From positions 1 to 37,944 of the forward strand of contig CAXQGL010000015.1 in assembly GCA_964223495.1 (NCBI GenBank): a stretch of 37,944 bases of DNA, in the 5' to 3' direction. The position numbers were made by a program, and so were the translations under genes. The first letter of the stretch is position 1; every line of letters starts with the position of its first letter. Below, one piece after another: positions 8,761 to 17,452 of this stretch. The notes below the pieces were generated by a model. That model was not told the DNA's origin. It made no database searches and saw only the letters and a program-made list of their open reading frames with translations. Source of the stretch: UBA8752 sp964223495 (GTDB lineage: Bacteria; Bacteroidota; Bacteroidia; Flavobacteriales_D; Sanyastnellaceae).

Positions 8761-11700
8761 GTGCGTTCCTGTCTTGGGATGATGCTCTTGTTTCCGCCTG
8801 CATGGGTGTGGGGCCAGAGGGTGGAGGTCCGGATCGAATCCGCGGATGAGATCACCCGTGATCCTGCGATCGTGGACGGTCAGCGCCTGCTGGGGGATGT
8901 CCGCTTGTCGGTGGATGGTGCGGAGGTGCGCTGTGACAGTGCCTGGCGGTACAGCAATGGACAGTTCAGGGTGATGGGGGAGGTGACGGTGGTCGACGGT
9001 GTCGTGACCCTGATCGGAGAGGAGTTGGTCCTGCACCCTGACAGCGGTTATGGAACGATGACGGGCAAGGAGGTTCTGCTGTTGGACCGTTCTGATGTGG
9101 AAGGGGCCAGGACGCTGTCGACGCGGAGGACCCGCTATGGATTCCGGAATGGGGTCGCCCGTTTCGATGGCGGCGGGACGGTGACGACGGCCGGTGAGCG
9201 GATCACGAGCCGGAGCGGACGGTACGACGGTGGTGCCCGGCGCATGGATTTCATGGGTGATGTCCGCATGGAGGTGGATACCCTCGTCGCGACTTCTCAG
9301 CGCATCGGCTACTTCCCGGACATGCGCCTGTTGCGCTTTCCCGAGGAGGCCCGGGTCCGGCATCCCGGAGGTGGGGTGGACTGCGCAAGGGGTGAATGGG
9401 ACCTGCCTTCCGGGGGCGGATGGTTCAAGGGCAACGGGGAGCAGCCCGCCGTATTCAGGGATGGCGACCTCGTGGTGCGGGGGGACAGCTTGGCACTGTC
9501 GGACTCGCTGGGCATCGCCACGGGTGCCGTGGTGCTTTCGGATACGGCTTCCACCTATCGCCTGAAGGGGGATTCGGTGGCCTTCCGGAGGGCTTCCGGG
9601 GGTGGTTCGGCAAGGGTGACCCTCCATGGCATGGCTTCGGCCTGGCTGGATGAGGGGGACGCACCTCTGCTTGTCCAGGGGCCACAGCTTGACATTGCCA
9701 CGGATTCCCTCGACCGCCGATCGCTGGTTGCAGCAGAAGGGGCCGCGTTGCACAGCGATGAACTCACCGGTGCGGCCGACCGGTTGGCCTGGACCGAGGC
9801 GGATGACCGGGTGGACCTCTACGGACAGCCGGTCCTGTGGAGTGGCAAGGACCAATTGACGGGAGATTCCATCCGCCTGTACCTGAACGAGGGGGAAGCG
9901 GACCGGCTTGAGGTGCGGGGCAATGCCTTCGTGGCGAGTCCGGCCCAGGAGCGCTTTCACCATCAGATTGCAGGGCGGGACCTCGACGGACTCTTCATGG
10001 ATGGCGCCCTCCATGAGGTGGTGATCCGTGGCAATGGACGCACGCTCTACTTCGCGGACCCGGACAGTGTTGCGGTCGAACGCGCGGCAAGGGACAGCCT
10101 TCCCGCACCCTTGGCCCAAGCCAATCGGGCAGCCTGTTCCGAAATCCGCATGAGGCTGGATTCCTCCGGCCTGTCCACCATCACCCTGCTGTCCGCTCCT
10201 TCCGGGGATTTTGCAGATCTGGCCAGCCTGTCCAAAGATCCGATTGCCGGTGCGGAGGATGCGGCTTCCCTGCCCGGATTCGCCCTCCGCTGGCGGCCGG
10301 ATTCGGCACGACCTGCGGGCGCGGGGCAGGCTCCAGCGCCGCGATTGGACCGAACGCCCTGGGAACCTCCGGTGGATTCCCTGTTGCCCGAGGCACCAGA
10401 CCCCATTGCCTATCAGGCGGTGGACAGCATCGTGTTTGCCGTTCGGGAGGAGCGGGTCGCGTTGTGTGGAGATGCCAAGGTGGAGACGGCCGGAATTCTC
10501 CTCGAGGCGGCACGGGTGGATTACCTCGCGGCTGACCGCGAAATCGAGGCCGAAGGGGTGCCGGACAGCACGGGGACGCTGCTCGGAAGACCGGCGTTCA
10601 CGCAGGAGGGGAAGACCTTCACCCAGGATGCCCTCCGCTATGACCTGGATTCCAGGAAGGGACTGAGCCGGAAGGCCATTACGAAGGAGGGTGAATTGAC
10701 CTTTCATGCGGAACGGGCCAAGCGGTATCCCGATGGCCGCATCTTCCTGCGGGGGGGCAAATTCACCACCTGCGACGCGGAACGCCCCCATTTCCATTTC
10801 CACCTCACCAGGGGACTGCTCGTGCCCGACCAGAAGGTGGTCAGTGGTCCGATGTATGTGAAAGTCCGAAAGGTGCCCCTGCCGATCGGCCTTCCATTTT
10901 TCTGGTTTCCGCAGAAACAGGAACGGAGCCGGGGTCTGATCTTCCCCAGTTTCGGCAATGGACGCGAGCTGGGTTATTTCATCAAAGACCTCGGCTGGTA
11001 CGAGCCGCTCGGCGATCATTGGGATGCCCGGGTCACCGGGGACCTCTACAGCAGGGGGACCTGGCGTCTCGCCGGGACCACGCAGTACCGCTACCGTTAT
11101 CGCTTCAACGGCAATTTCAATATCTCGCGCTCCAGCATCGTCACGGGGGGGACGGCAGGAGATCCCGGAGCCACACGGAGGACGGAGTTCTTCGTGCGGT
11201 GGAGCCACAGCCAGGATTCCAAGGCCCGTCCAAACGGCCGCTTCAACGCCAATGTCAACTTCGGTTCCAGCGGGAATTTCCGTTCCCAGTTGAACAGTAC
11301 GCAGGAGGATTACCTGTCCAATACGTTTTCTTCCAGCATCAACTACAATGCCTCGCTGCCCGGCAAACCGGTGAGCCTGACGGCGACGGCGCGCCACAAC
11401 CAGAACAGCAGCACGGGTCGCGTGGACCTCGTCGTGCCCTCCATCGGCATCAATGTCAGCCGTTTCGAACTCCCGATTTCCCGCATTTTCCGCCCGGACG
11501 CCATCTCGAAAGGTTGGTATGACCGCATCGGAGTGACCTATGCCTTGAAGTCCGAGCAGCGCATCACGGGCACGGACAGCACCCTCTTCGATGAAGGCCT
11601 GCAAGGTCTGTTCGAACGGGCCGTGGCCGGGGTGAAGCACACGGCGACCGCATCCACGCAGATCAAGGCCGGCTTCGTCAGTTTCACGCCGAATGTCTCC

Positions 11701-12711
11701 TACAACGGCTATTGGAATTTCTCCGCCCTGGACAAGGCGATCAGTCCCGATGTGCCCGACAGTGTCGTGACAGATACCATTCCGGGTTTCTACGCGGATG
11801 GCGACTGGCGCATGGGCGTCAGCGCCAACACCAAGTTCTACGGAACCTTCCAGAACAGAGGAGAGGGCCGATTGAGGGCCATCCGTCACGTCATCACCCC
11901 GCAGGTGGGCTTCAGCTACAATCCGGCATTCAATCAGCGGGATACGGTGGTGGGACTCGATGGCAGCATCCTGGAGGTGTACGACCCACTCGCTCCCGGA
12001 CTGTACACGCCGGCCGAGTTGAACGCACAGGGGGCACTGAATTTCACCCTGAACAACAACCTCGAGGCCAAGGTGCGCGATAGGGAAGGCGAGACGCGGA
12101 AGGTGCGCCTGATCGACAACCTCTCCTTGAGGGCCAGCCACAATCTGCAGGCGGACTCGCTCCGTTGGAGCGACCTGTCCGGGTCGGGCTTCACGACCAT
12201 TGCCGGGCGTTTTCCCGTCAATGTGGGTTTTGCGCACAGCATGTATGCACGGGACAGTACCGGGGCGAGGGTGGACCGCTTCCTCTGGGAGGATGGAGGC
12301 GCACCGCTCAGGCTGAAGCGGGCCAATGCCTCGGTCAACGGGAACTGGTCAAGTCAGGGAGAAGTCCCGTGGAACATCCGGGCGGGTTACACGATGCGGT
12401 TGCAGCGCAATTGGCGCAGCGACCTGCAGGCGGACACCACCATCCTGACCCAGAACCTGACCTTCAACGGGGATGTCACGCTTTTCGAGGATTGGCGGAT
12501 CACAGTGGGGTCGGGCTATGACTTCACCGCTGGAGAATTCACCAACACCCAGGTCAACCTCAGATGGGACCTGCATTGCTGGGAATTCACGGCGCGATGG
12601 GTGCCCTTCGGTTTCCAGCAGAGCCTGCAGTTGAGGCTGGCCGTCAAGGCGTCGATGCTCAGGGACGTGAAGTTGGAAAAGCGCTTCCAGGGCGAAGGGC
12701 TGATCCGCTGA
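8761..12711 (+). CDS. lptD: LPS-assembly outer-membrane protein LptD
   Basis: About 1316 residues. It forms the outer-membrane barrel that inserts lipopolysaccharide into the outer leaflet. The N-terminal half is an OstA/LptA-like beta-jellyroll rich in short repeats with Gly, Asp and Arg; the C-terminal half has LptD barrel signatures such as PIGLPFFWFPQ, RGLIFPSFG and LGYFIKDLGWY. The reading frame is open from a TTG at 8650, but the GTG at 8761 is preferred because it gives a compact signal peptide (RSCLGMMLLFPPAWVWGQ, cleavage after WGQ or nearby); ATGs at 8779/8782 are alternatives. From memory it is longer than most Bacteroidota LptD proteins (often about 900 residues), the extra length lying in the N-terminal region. 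Confidence 0.93.
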   Translation: MRSCLGMMLLFPPAWVWGQRVEVRIESADEITRDPAIVDGQRLLGDVRLSVDGAEVRCDSAWRYSNGQFRVMGEVTVVDGVVTLIGEELVLHPDSGYGTMTGKEVLLLDRSDVEGARTLSTRRTRYGFRNGVARFDGGGTVTTAGERITSRSGRYDGGARRMDFMGDVRMEVDTLVATSQRIGYFPDMRLLRFPEEARVRHPGGGVDCARGEWDLPSGGGWFKGNGEQPAVFRDGDLVVRGDSLALSDSLGIATGAVVLSDTASTYRLKGDSVAFRRASGGGSARVTLHGMASAWLDEGDAPLLVQGPQLDIATDSLDRRSLVAAEGAALHSDELTGAADRLAWTEADDRVDLYGQPVLWSGKDQLTGDSIRLYLNEGEADRLEVRGNAFVASPAQERFHHQIAGRDLDGLFMDGALHEVVIRGNGRTLYFADPDSVAVERAARDSLPAPLAQANRAACSEIRMRLDSSGLSTITLLSAPSGDFADLASLSKDPIAGAEDAASLPGFALRWRPDSARPAGAGQAPAPRLDRTPWEPPVDSLLPEAPDPIAYQAVDSIVFAVREERVALCGDAKVETAGILLEAARVDYLAADREIEAEGVPDSTGTLLGRPAFTQEGKTFTQDALRYDLDSRKGLSRKAITKEGELTFHAERAKRYPDGRIFLRGGKFTTCDAERPHFHFHLTRGLLVPDQKVVSGPMYVKVRKVPLPIGLPFFWFPQKQERSRGLIFPSFGNGRELGYFIKDLGWYEPLGDHWDARVTGDLYSRGTWRLAGTTQYRYRYRFNGNFNISRSSIVTGGTAGDPGATRRTEFFVRWSHSQDSKARPNGRFNANVNFGSSGNFRSQLNSTQEDYLSNTFSSSINYNASLPGKPVSLTATARHNQNSSTGRVDLVVPSIGINVSRFELPISRIFRPDAISKGWYDRIGVTYALKSEQRITGTDSTLFDEGLQGLFERAVAGVKHTATASTQIKAGFVSFTPNVSYNGYWNFSALDKAISPDVPDSVVTDTIPGFYADGDWRMGVSANTKFYGTFQNRGEGRLRAIRHVITPQVGFSYNPAFNQRDTVVGLDGSILEVYDPLAPGLYTPAELNAQGALNFTLNNNLEAKVRDREGETRKVRLIDNLSLRASHNLQADSLRWSDLSGSGFTTIAGRFPVNVGFAHSMYARDSTGARVDRFLWEDGGAPLRLKRANASVNGNWSSQGEVPWNIRAGYTMRLQRNWRSDLQADTTILTQNLTFNGDVTLFEDWRITVGSGYDFTAGEFTNTQVNLRWDLHCWEFTARWVPFGFQQSLQLRLAVKASMLRDVKLEKRFQGEGLIR

Positions 12712-12722
12712 TCTGCCAGGCC

Positions 12723-12890
12723 TTAGCGGCTCAGGGTCCGGATGAGCATGTAGATGAGGCACAGGAGAAACAGGGTCATGGAGACCTTGTTGATGCCGTG
12801 CATGACCCGGAGGTTGACGCCTTCGCCCTCACTCTTGCGGAAGAGGTTCAGCGGGTTGGCGTAGTGGAGGAGCTTCTGGAGGATTTCCAT
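12723..12890 (-). CDS. small single-pass membrane protein, DUF6728-like
   Basis: A 55-residue ORF that routine ORF listing misses. It begins MEILQKLLHYANPLNLFRK, contains VNLRVMHGINK, and ends with one membrane helix (VSMTLFLLCLIYMLI). The layout of a short amphipathic start, a VNLRVMHGIN-type motif and a C-terminal helix matches, from memory, a small conserved Bacteroidota family of unknown function (DUF6728). It lies 36 bp after ridA on the same strand and ends 11 bp from the lptD stop, tail to tail. No function is proposed. Confidence 0.75.
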   Translation of the reverse strand: MEILQKLLHYANPLNLFRKSEGEGVNLRVMHGINKVSMTLFLLCLIYMLIRTLSR

Positions 12891-12926
12891 GGCGTTGGAA
12901 TAGGAACAGTCTCGGGCAGGTGGGGT

Positions 12927-13277
12927 TCAATCGCAGGCCATGGCGCTGATCTCCACCCGGGCTTGCTTTGGCAGTCCAGCCACGAATACGGCTTCCCTGG
13001 CCGGCAAGGGATCCGAGAATCGCGACCGGTAGGCGGCATCCATTTCCGCATAATCCCTTGGGTCGATGAGGAATACGGTGGTCTTCACGACGCGATCGAG
13101 TCCGGACTCCGCATCTTCCAGGACGGCGGCGAGGTTGTCAATGGCCCGGTTGACTTCTTCGGTGATGGTGCCTTGCACCAATGCCCCGGTTTCGGGAACG
13201 AGGGGAATCTGCCCGCTGCAGAAGACGGTGTCGCCATGGCGCCGGAAGGGGCTGTAGCTCGCGATGGGTTTGGACAT
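12927..13277 (-). CDS. ridA: RidA-family enamine/imine deaminase
   Basis: A 116-residue protein of the RidA/YjgF/UK114 family, which hydrolyses reactive 2-aminoacrylate and related enamines released by PLP enzymes. Family signatures are FCSGQIPLVPETG, NLAAVLEDA, VVKTTVFL, the catalytic-region Arg in LPAREAVFVAGLPK, and ARVEISAMA at the C-terminus. The start was placed at 13277 (MSKPIASYSP); the frame stays open upstream but that part is antisense to pabA. It is divergent from pabA with 37 bp between start codons, so the two may share a control region. Confidence 0.93.
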   Translation of the reverse strand: MSKPIASYSPFRRHGDTVFCSGQIPLVPETGALVQGTITEEVNRAIDNLAAVLEDAESGLDRVVKTTVFLIDPRDYAEMDAAYRSRFSDPLPAREAVFVAGLPKQARVEISAMACD

Positions 13278-13314
13278 GATGCAAGTATCGGACGCTTCGA
13301 CGAACATTTGCAGT

Positions 13315-13899
13315 ATGAAGGCACGACGCATTCTGATGGTGGACAACCGGGACTCCTTCACCTGGAATCTGGCCCATGACCTGGGCCGTTCGGGAGCGGA
13401 GGTCGAGGTGCGCCAGGCAGCCGAATGGGCCGCGCCGGATGCCGAGGCTTTTGATGGCATCGTACTGTCTCCCGGACCGGGCCTTCCCCAGGAGTCGGAT
13501 GGGTTGATGCCATTGGTTGAGGCGTGGGCTCCAAGGTATCCCATGCTCGGGGTGTGCCTGGGATTGCAGGCACTGGTGGAATGGAGCGGTGGACCTTTGC
13601 GGCGGTTGGAGACGGTGCGCCACGGACTGTCCTCCATGGCGGTGCGTTGCGCACCGGATGCCCTTTTCGAAGCCGTCGATGAGCGGTTCGAGGTCGGCCA
13701 TTACCACAGTTGGTGCGCTGATCGGGATGCCCTTCCCGGTTGCTGGACGGTGACAGCAGAGGTGGAAGGCGAACCGCGCATTCCCTTGGCCCTGCGTCAT
13801 CTGGAACTGCCCCTCCATGCCGTTCAATTCCATCCGGAAAGTGTGCTGACCCCCCAGGGCCGTCTCATGTTGGATGCCTGGCTGTGCAGCCTTTCATGA
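13315..13899 (+). CDS. pabA: glutamine amidotransferase subunit of anthranilate/aminodeoxychorismate synthase
   Basis: A 194-residue class I glutamine amidotransferase that releases ammonia from glutamine for chorismate amination. MVDNRDSFTWNLA, LSPGPGLP, the nucleophile C81 in GVCLGLQ, and the H173/E175 pair in FHPES are intact. The start is at 13315 (MKARRILMVDN), the usual position relative to the DNRDSF motif. No partner subunit (trpE or pabB) is in the window. A stand-alone gene favours the folate-branch PabA over TrpG, but sequence alone cannot separate the two. It ends at a hairpin terminator. Confidence 0.85.
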   Translation: MKARRILMVDNRDSFTWNLAHDLGRSGAEVEVRQAAEWAAPDAEAFDGIVLSPGPGLPQESDGLMPLVEAWAPRYPMLGVCLGLQALVEWSGGPLRRLETVRHGLSSMAVRCAPDALFEAVDERFEVGHYHSWCADRDALPGCWTVTAEVEGEPRIPLALRHLELPLHAVQFHPESVLTPQGRLMLDAWLCSLS

Positions 13900-13927
13900 A
13901 AAAAGGCACCTGTCGGGGTGCCTTTTT
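13897..13927. terminator. bidirectional terminator between pabA and the lipoprotein operon
   Basis: Stem GGCACC (13905-13910) / GGTGCC (13917-13922) with a 6-nt loop, preceded by a run of A and followed by T5. It lies between two convergent transcripts: pabA ends at 13899 and the minus-strand lipoprotein gene ends at 13952. Confidence 0.92.
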
Positions 13928-13951
13928 CCAATGGTGGTGATGGGATTCGAA

Positions 13952-14524
13952 TCAGTTGCGGAGCTTGTCCATCTCTTCCTGCCAAGTTTCCTTGAAGCGC
14001 TCGTAGTTGTACTCTGCCTTGATGCGTTCGTCCTCTGAGATCTTCTCGTTGTACTTGGAGGCGACCTTCTCTCCGCTCAACTCCAGGGCGACATAGGCCA
14101 CATAGATGCCATTCTCCCGCTGGGTCAGCTTTTCGCAGATGGCGATGGCGCCACGCAATTCCTGGTCCACGACGGTCCTGGAAAGTTCGTTGAAGGATTC
14201 CGTGGCCTCTTCACGGTTGTTGAATTCCGTGCTCGAAACGTAATTGTCGGTCACGGCCTTGATGGTCGCGCTGACGGTCTGTGCGAGGCGGGTGGAGGCG
14301 TTGGAGCGGGCCTTCTTCTTGGCGATCTCGCGGTCCTGGCTTTCACCGGTGGCACTGGAGCGGAAATTCTTGCTGTCGCTCTCGTATTCATCTCCGGTGC
14401 AGAATTCCACGATTTCCACTTCGCCCTTGGGCTTGGCGACTTCCTTGTTCTTCTTGCAACCGGTGGTCACAGCGGTCAGGCCCAGGAGCAGGCCCGCCAG
14501 TGCAAAGGGGGTAATGCGGGTCAT
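13952..14524 (-). CDS. small LPP20-like lipoprotein
   Basis: A 190-residue lipoprotein. After MTRITPFALAG it has a hydrophobic core and a lipobox ending TTGC, followed by the basic stretch KKNKE. The absence of an acidic run after the Cys argues against surface export by the Bacteroidota LES signal. The body contains DREIAKKKARSNASTRLAQTVSATIK, typical in pattern of LPP20/FlgT-N domains where a helix rich in Ala and Lys follows a strand. The C-terminus is a charged helix. The start is at 14524 rather than 33 codons upstream, to place the signal peptide at the N-terminus. It is the third gene of a three-gene lipoprotein operon, 55 bp after the larger LPP20-like gene. Confidence 0.75.
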   Translation of the reverse strand: MTRITPFALAGLLLGLTAVTTGCKKNKEVAKPKGEVEIVEFCTGDEYESDSKNFRSSATGESQDREIAKKKARSNASTRLAQTVSATIKAVTDNYVSSTEFNNREEATESFNELSRTVVDQELRGAIAICEKLTQRENGIYVAYVALELSGEKVASKYNEKISEDERIKAEYNYERFKETWQEEMDKLRN

Positions 14525-14579
14525 TTGAATGGGGTTTTTGTGTTTCGTAGGGGTACAGGCGAATATCGTGCCAACATGG

Positions 14580-15965
14580 TCATCGAATCGCATCAGCGAC
14601 TTTTTTACCCATGCTTTTTTCAATGGATTCAGCGGTATTGGACAAGGCGAGCTGAAGGGCGGCGTCCGGGTTCAGCTGTACTCCCTTCGTGCGGTCAAGC
14701 AGGATTTCGTCCACGATTCGCCCCTCGGCATTGCGCACCTTGATGGACCCTTCCACATACGCGGTGTGGAATCCTTCCAGGCTCCCTGTGGAGGACCGGC
14801 TTTCCGCACGGAGGTCGAATTCCACCCTGAAGTCCGTAGCCTCCGATTGGTCGAGCACCTGAAACCCTGCAGACAGCAAAGCCGCCCGCAGGGCTTGAAT
14901 CGGAGCGTCGTGCTGTGGGTTGGTGAGGTCGGAGGATGCGTCGATGCCCACGTATACACTTGGCATGTCGACAGCGATGGGGACCTTGACTGTCGGGGTG
15001 ACCGGGTTGCCCACCAGCTCCATGATGGCCGCATCCATTTCCGCTTGCTTGAACAGGCGTTCCAGGTCAACGGTCACCATCATGTCGTTTTCCGGTCGCG
15101 GATCCCGGACATTGCTCACCAGGGCGACAACCATGCCCTGGGCGTCCGTGAATTCCGTCCCCGACTTCCGATAGGTGCCGTTGTGATACCTGTAATTCAA
15201 TGGGACTCCCGAGGCATCGATTCCCTCCACGGTGGCATGCAGGCCCAATGGAAACTTGAACGATCCGGCCGCGTCGAGGACGACCGCTTCCACCGCCGGA
15301 GCGACTTCGATGGTTTGGATGGCATTGCGGATGGCGCTCACCATGGTGGATTCAAGGGTGACTTCCACGCCGTCGATGGTCCCGCGGTTGACCTCGTTCC
15401 AGAACTCCTCGAGCAACATGATGCCATGGTCGAACCGGGAAAGGGCGAGGAGCAGCTGTCCGTCCCCAAGGGCGGCTTGGCCTGCTGCATACTCATCCAA
15501 AGCGGCCTCGATGGCCGATTCCCTTCTCATTCGCCGCTCGGCTGCATGCTGCGATTTATTGAGCCGATAGTAGACGTGGACCATGCCTTCGTCCTCCCAC
15601 ACCCCGGCGACTTCGAATCCGCTGATGCGTTCTTCGGCGCGGCTGGAGATGGTGCTGGAGAACTGTTCCTGCAATGTGCCGTTCCGCTCTGCGCTTTCCA
15701 GGATGGAGGCGCTTTCCACCCGGACAGCGATTTCAGCGGCGAGGTCTGCTGCTGCCTGCTTCTTGGCATTCTTCAACCCCTCACCGGGAACGGCGGTCCG
15801 GGCCGCACTGCCGATGCCGATGTAATGCGTGCCCGAAAGCGGACGTTCCGTCATCCAAGGCGGCGGTGGCGTGCGTTGCGTCCCCCTCGCACCGGAGCAC
15901 CCTGAAAAGGCCACGGCGAACACCGCAAGGGAGAGTCCTGCTGCTATGTCGGTCAACCGGTTCAT
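14580..15965 (-). CDS. LPP20/FlgT-like lipoprotein
   Basis: A 461-residue predicted lipoprotein with lipobox FSGC at about residue 23. Residues about 35-125 resemble an LPP20 domain: a PPPPWM start, HYIGIGSA, then the helix LKNAKKQAAADLAAEIAV. A helical part with a short repeat-like region follows (140-190), and the last about 130 residues (YVGIDASSDL, LSAGFQVLDQ, FRVEFDLRAES) have the alternating pattern of the CsgG/LpoB-like nucleotide-fold domain found in FlgT. Its ATG overlaps the stop of the upstream CsgG-like gene (ATGA), so the two are translationally coupled. The role is unknown; an outer-membrane assembly with its neighbours is inferred. Confidence 0.75.
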   Translation of the reverse strand: MNRLTDIAAGLSLAVFAVAFSGCSGARGTQRTPPPPWMTERPLSGTHYIGIGSAARTAVPGEGLKNAKKQAAADLAAEIAVRVESASILESAERNGTLQEQFSSTISSRAEERISGFEVAGVWEDEGMVHVYYRLNKSQHAAERRMRRESAIEAALDEYAAGQAALGDGQLLLALSRFDHGIMLLEEFWNEVNRGTIDGVEVTLESTMVSAIRNAIQTIEVAPAVEAVVLDAAGSFKFPLGLHATVEGIDASGVPLNYRYHNGTYRKSGTEFTDAQGMVVALVSNVRDPRPENDMMVTVDLERLFKQAEMDAAIMELVGNPVTPTVKVPIAVDMPSVYVGIDASSDLTNPQHDAPIQALRAALLSAGFQVLDQSEATDFRVEFDLRAESRSSTGSLEGFHTAYVEGSIKVRNAEGRIVDEILLDRTKGVQLNPDAALQLALSNTAESIEKSMGKKVADAIR

Positions 15966-17320
15966 TCGATGTGGGTCGCAAGGAAGGACTCCACTTGCCG
16001 TGTGCCGCGGCGGGCGGCTTCCTGCAGAATCTGGTTGCGCAGGGTGGATTCGGGGATGAGTTCCCGACGCGCACCGAGCAGGCGGTTCATTTCGGATTTG
16101 CCGCTGCGGTTGACTTCGCCATTGGCCCTGGCTGGATACAGGGATCCGGCATTGACCTGGCTCGTGGCGAACTGGACCTCGTCGACGCTGCGAACCTCGT
16201 CCACCTCCGAGAACAGGATCTCACTCGTCTCCGTGCTGACGAGCTTGAGCTCGTACTTGACGATGACTTCGCGCCGCTGTGAGTGGAGTACGTATTGCGC
16301 AGGTGCAAAGGCCGCAACCTTCGTCGTTTTGCCGTCGTCGTTCTTGACTTCCCTGAAATACTTCCTGAATCCCGAACGGGGTGTGCTGATGGGTGAGCCC
16401 GACTCCACGGTGTACATGAGCACTGCGCCACTCAGCATGGCGCGCGCACCGGCGAGTCCACCGACTTCCACCTGTTCGTCGGAGATGCCGGAAATGGAGA
16501 GTTCCTGTTCCGCCATGATTTCCTCGCGCTGTGTTCTGTCCACAATGCCGATGAAGGGGTCTTCGCTCTGGATCAGGCCATTCTCGATGCCGCTCCGCAG
16601 CTCAAGCGCGACATCCCCATGCCTCCTGCTGGATTCGAAGGACAGGATGGCCATGTTGAACCGTCCTTCCTCCAAGGCCTCTTCCGAACGGCTTCGGGCA
16701 TCCTTGTATTCGGGATCGAAGCCGAGGGCACGGCCGAAGGCTGAATGGGCAGCCCTGTAGCGCTGTTCGGACAATTGGGTGGTGCCTTCCCTGTATTCGG
16801 GTTCGGCCCTGGCGACCGTGAGCAGGGCCCTGGCATCCCCATATTCGGGGTCCAATCTCAGGATCTCCGTGAAGGTGGCCGCGGCGGCTTCGAATTCCTC
16901 TGCGTCCAATTGCCGGTGCCCTTCCTCATCGAGCTCGATGAGGTGCTCGTCGAGGTGGTCTTCGTAATCGCTTGTGATGCTCGCGGGAATCAGGAGGTCC
17001 ACGTTGACCTTTCCGATGCGCTCCTGATAGGCGAGCATGTCGTCATACAGGTTGAGTGCATCCGCGCGACGGCCATCCATGGATGCCCTCTGGAAATCGC
17101 CGACCCATCCATCCATGACGCCTTGGCCGGTGGAACGCAGGCCGACCATGGCGTCCACCGCGCCGGGTTTCTTTCTCAGGGCGAGGAAGTACATCTCGGC
17201 TGCCTGTTTTCCGAGGCCTGCGGATTGCAGTTCCAGACCGCGCTTGGTCAAGGCGCGCGGACCGTTGCATCCTGCGAGGATGATGGAGGCCAAAGCAATG
17301 GGGAAAAGAAAATTGCGCAT
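15962..17320 (-). CDS. TPR plus CsgG-like lipoprotein
   Basis: A 452-residue lipoprotein: MRNFLFPIALASIILAGC gives a clean signal peptide and lipobox (LAGC). Residues about 25-230 contain tetratricopeptide-like helix pairs (for example AAEMYFLALRKKPGAVDAM, FTEILRLDPEYGDA, HSAFGRALGFDPEYKDA). From about 235 on there is a CsgG-like domain: FNMAILSFE, IGIVDRTQREEIMAEQ, then a Gly/Ala-rich AGARAMLSGAV and long strands. CsgG proteins form outer-membrane secretion pores, but many TPR-CsgG proteins are structural or regulatory. The start at 17320 removes a 128-codon extension antisense to the neighbouring gene. It is the first gene of the lipoprotein operon. Confidence 0.8.
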   Translation of the reverse strand: MRNFLFPIALASIILAGCNGPRALTKRGLELQSAGLGKQAAEMYFLALRKKPGAVDAMVGLRSTGQGVMDGWVGDFQRASMDGRRADALNLYDDMLAYQERIGKVNVDLLIPASITSDYEDHLDEHLIELDEEGHRQLDAEEFEAAAATFTEILRLDPEYGDARALLTVARAEPEYREGTTQLSEQRYRAAHSAFGRALGFDPEYKDARSRSEEALEEGRFNMAILSFESSRRHGDVALELRSGIENGLIQSEDPFIGIVDRTQREEIMAEQELSISGISDEQVEVGGLAGARAMLSGAVLMYTVESGSPISTPRSGFRKYFREVKNDDGKTTKVAAFAPAQYVLHSQRREVIVKYELKLVSTETSEILFSEVDEVRSVDEVQFATSQVNAGSLYPARANGEVNRSGKSEMNRLLGARRELIPESTLRNQILQEAARRGTRQVESFLATHIE

Positions 17321-17357
17321 GGGCTGACGGTGAGTTTGATGGACTGTCGACCGGGGT

Positions 17358-17391
17358 CGAAAATACATGCCTTCTGCGCGGATGTGGACAA
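17358..17391 (-). promoter_or_regulatory. candidate promoter of the lipoprotein operon
   Basis: On the minus strand TTG (17391-17389) and TATTTTCG (17365-17358) are separated by 23 bp. The second box differs by one base from TAnnTTTG, and the spacing is at the upper end reported for Bacteroidota promoters. It lies 37 bp before the ATG of the CsgG-like gene, inside the 132-bp divergent gap. Confidence 0.3.
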
Positions 17392-17452
17392 GTCCCGTGC
17401 CAGTCTTGCGCGACAGGGTCGGCAACCGTCTCCATTCTGCGAAATTCGCTTC

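Noticed and set aside
8287..12237. A 1316-codon open frame on the minus strand opposite lptD
   Set aside because: It is a shadow of high-GC lptD codons: no recognisable domain, low-complexity composition, and lptD on the plus strand has clear family signatures over its whole length.
16745..17452. In-frame N-terminal extension of the saccharopine dehydrogenase gene
   Set aside because: The Rossmann motif starts right after ATG 17453; the extension is antisense to the CsgG-like lipoprotein gene and has no domain.
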